Origin: Ahaetulla prasina
Lineage: Eukaryota; Chordata; Lepidosauria; Squamata; Colubridae
NCBI RefSeq assembly: GCF_028640845.1
Contig: NC_080543.1
Span: 13,797,858 to 13,861,857, forward strand
Direction: 5' to 3'
DNA length: 64,000 bases
Position 1 is the first letter of the stretch. The number at the start of each line of letters is the position of its first letter. The notes beneath the pieces are model-generated. The model saw only the letters and a list, made by a program, of their open reading frames with translations, was not told the DNA's origin and did no database searches. Made by a program: the position numbers and the translations under genes. Positions 63,005 to 64,000 of the stretch are shown one piece after another.

Positions 63005-63867
63005 TACGATTATGACTATGATGTGTCTTGTGTCAACAGACATGACTTGATCAATCCATGATTCCTTATTTTGTAATGCTGTAGATATTATTCTTACTAA
63101 ATTAGGTTATGTCCAGATTCAGACAGAGAATCATCCAGGATGCCAACATACTAGTAACAACAAAATAACAAACGCTATCAAATCTAAGCTGCAGAAATAG
63201 GGTATATACTAGATGAAAGCAAAATAGAATTTTCTATATCTATTTGCTATCACTTAGTTTTCCAGATTCTTGTAGCCCAGGCTAGGTAATTCTACCTCGT
63301 AGGAGTAATTTATGTTGATGCTCTGTCATCATATCTACAGGTTCCCTGCATTGTAGAGAAACTTGCTTATACCAAATTCTCAGCCTATACCATGACAGTT
63401 TTGGGGATTATTATCATAATCCATGATCCTTTTAACTGGAGATACTTTAAGGGAGCCCAGGGACCTTAGAGGGGGTGACATTGCTCTGTTGTAAAATCTT
63501 TGACTGTAGATGAAAAGAGTCCCTGGTTCAAATTGAATTTCCCCCTTGGTATTACTAAAATTTTTCAAGGAAAGGCTGTAGCTCAATAATAGGTTTACTC
63601 CATAATGTGATGTATTGGTATGTGCCCTTCAGTTATATTCCCAGGACAGTGTGCAAAAAAAAAAAAGAATGAAACAACCCAAATCTAAATAAACCAAACA
63701 GAATAAACTGAAAGCCATAAAGGCATAAGAGAAGCATTACATTGCATTAAAACTGCATTAAAAAAAACTTAGTAATAAAGGGATTTTTTAAGGTTCTTTC
63801 CCTATCAATACAGCACTGGCTTGGTGCCCTTAAATGGGACCAGTCTTCTTGTAGGTTATGGGATCCC
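63005..63867. other. No recognised feature
   Basis: Single-copy-looking sequence with an A-run at 63655-63665. Confidence 0.4.
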
Positions 63868-64000
63868 TGTTCTGACCTAGGCTTCCCCAGCAGCACGAGG
63901 CTGAGTCCTCGTCCCGATAAACCTCTTTTATTTCATTTACAGTGAATTTCTCTCCAGCAAAGTCTTTCCTCTCCCACAGTCTTTCAAGATAGTTCACAAT
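63868..64000 (-). mobile_element. LTR (type B), cut by the window end
   Basis: On the plus strand it starts TGTTCTGACCTAGGCTTCCC, which is the minus-strand end CCTAGGTCAGAACA of the 20699 family. TCTTTTATTTCATTT shortly after contains the complement of an AATAAA signal. The rest lies beyond the window, so solo or full element cannot be told. Confidence 0.85.

Overview
The window looks like intergenic or deep intronic DNA from a squamate reptile, most likely an advanced (colubroid) snake. Three things suggest this: several Bov-B LINE 3' ends; CR1/L3-type LINE tails that end directly in ATTCT/AATAG pentanucleotide microsatellites, a pattern described in snake genomes; and abundant squamate tRNA-derived SINEs with L2, CR1 and vertebrate-type L1 LINEs. 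I found no host protein-coding exon, no genuine tRNA or rRNA gene, no CRISPR array, no operon and no other prokaryotic feature. Nearly every reading frame of any length is either retroelement debris or a by-product of a simple repeat.

Layout. 1-6.2 kb: one near full-length but frameshifted L1, with 5'UTR repeats, ORF1, ORF2 and an A-rich tail, whose endonuclease region is tandemly duplicated (about 0.88 kb). 6.8-16.4 kb: nested SINEs, hAT-type MITEs, two solo LTRs, two Bov-B 3' ends and a CR1 fragment with about 330 open codons of reverse transcriptase. 16.4-25.5 kb: mostly single-copy sequence, with a heavily nested mariner-like remnant (19.7-21.6 kb) lying inside a 65-bp inverted repeat, solo LTRs, foldback elements and a CR1 3' end. 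25.6-31.8 kb: MITEs, SINEs and a third Bov-B. 31.86-33.16 kb: a purine-rich GA minisatellite. 33.7-42 kb: L2, CR1/L3 and pentanucleotide microsatellites in several forms, including a tandem dimer of a LINE tail and two hAT elements inserted one after the other at one target. 42-46.6 kb: single-copy stretches, LTRs and hAT nests. 46.6-50 kb: L1, CR1 and L2 nests. 50-58.2 kb: SINE/LTR/hAT nest, L2, MITEs and tetranucleotide arrays. 58.2-64 kb: hAT elements, a CR1/L3 LINE, AT repeats around a perfect-looking foldback, and an LTR that runs off the window end.

How the parts relate. The autonomous LINEs (L1, L2, CR1, Bov-B) are all broken here, but their 3' tails are shared with SINEs, as expected if the SINEs borrow LINE machinery. 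Many insertion layers can be ordered by target-site duplications (TSDs): 8 bp for hAT, 5 bp for the LTRs, TA for the mariner-like MITEs, and about 10-14 bp for SINEs. The least expected signal is that several divergent solo LTR families share a reading frame that opens at LTR base 2 and encodes an acidic, Pro/Ser-rich tract followed by a short basic end.
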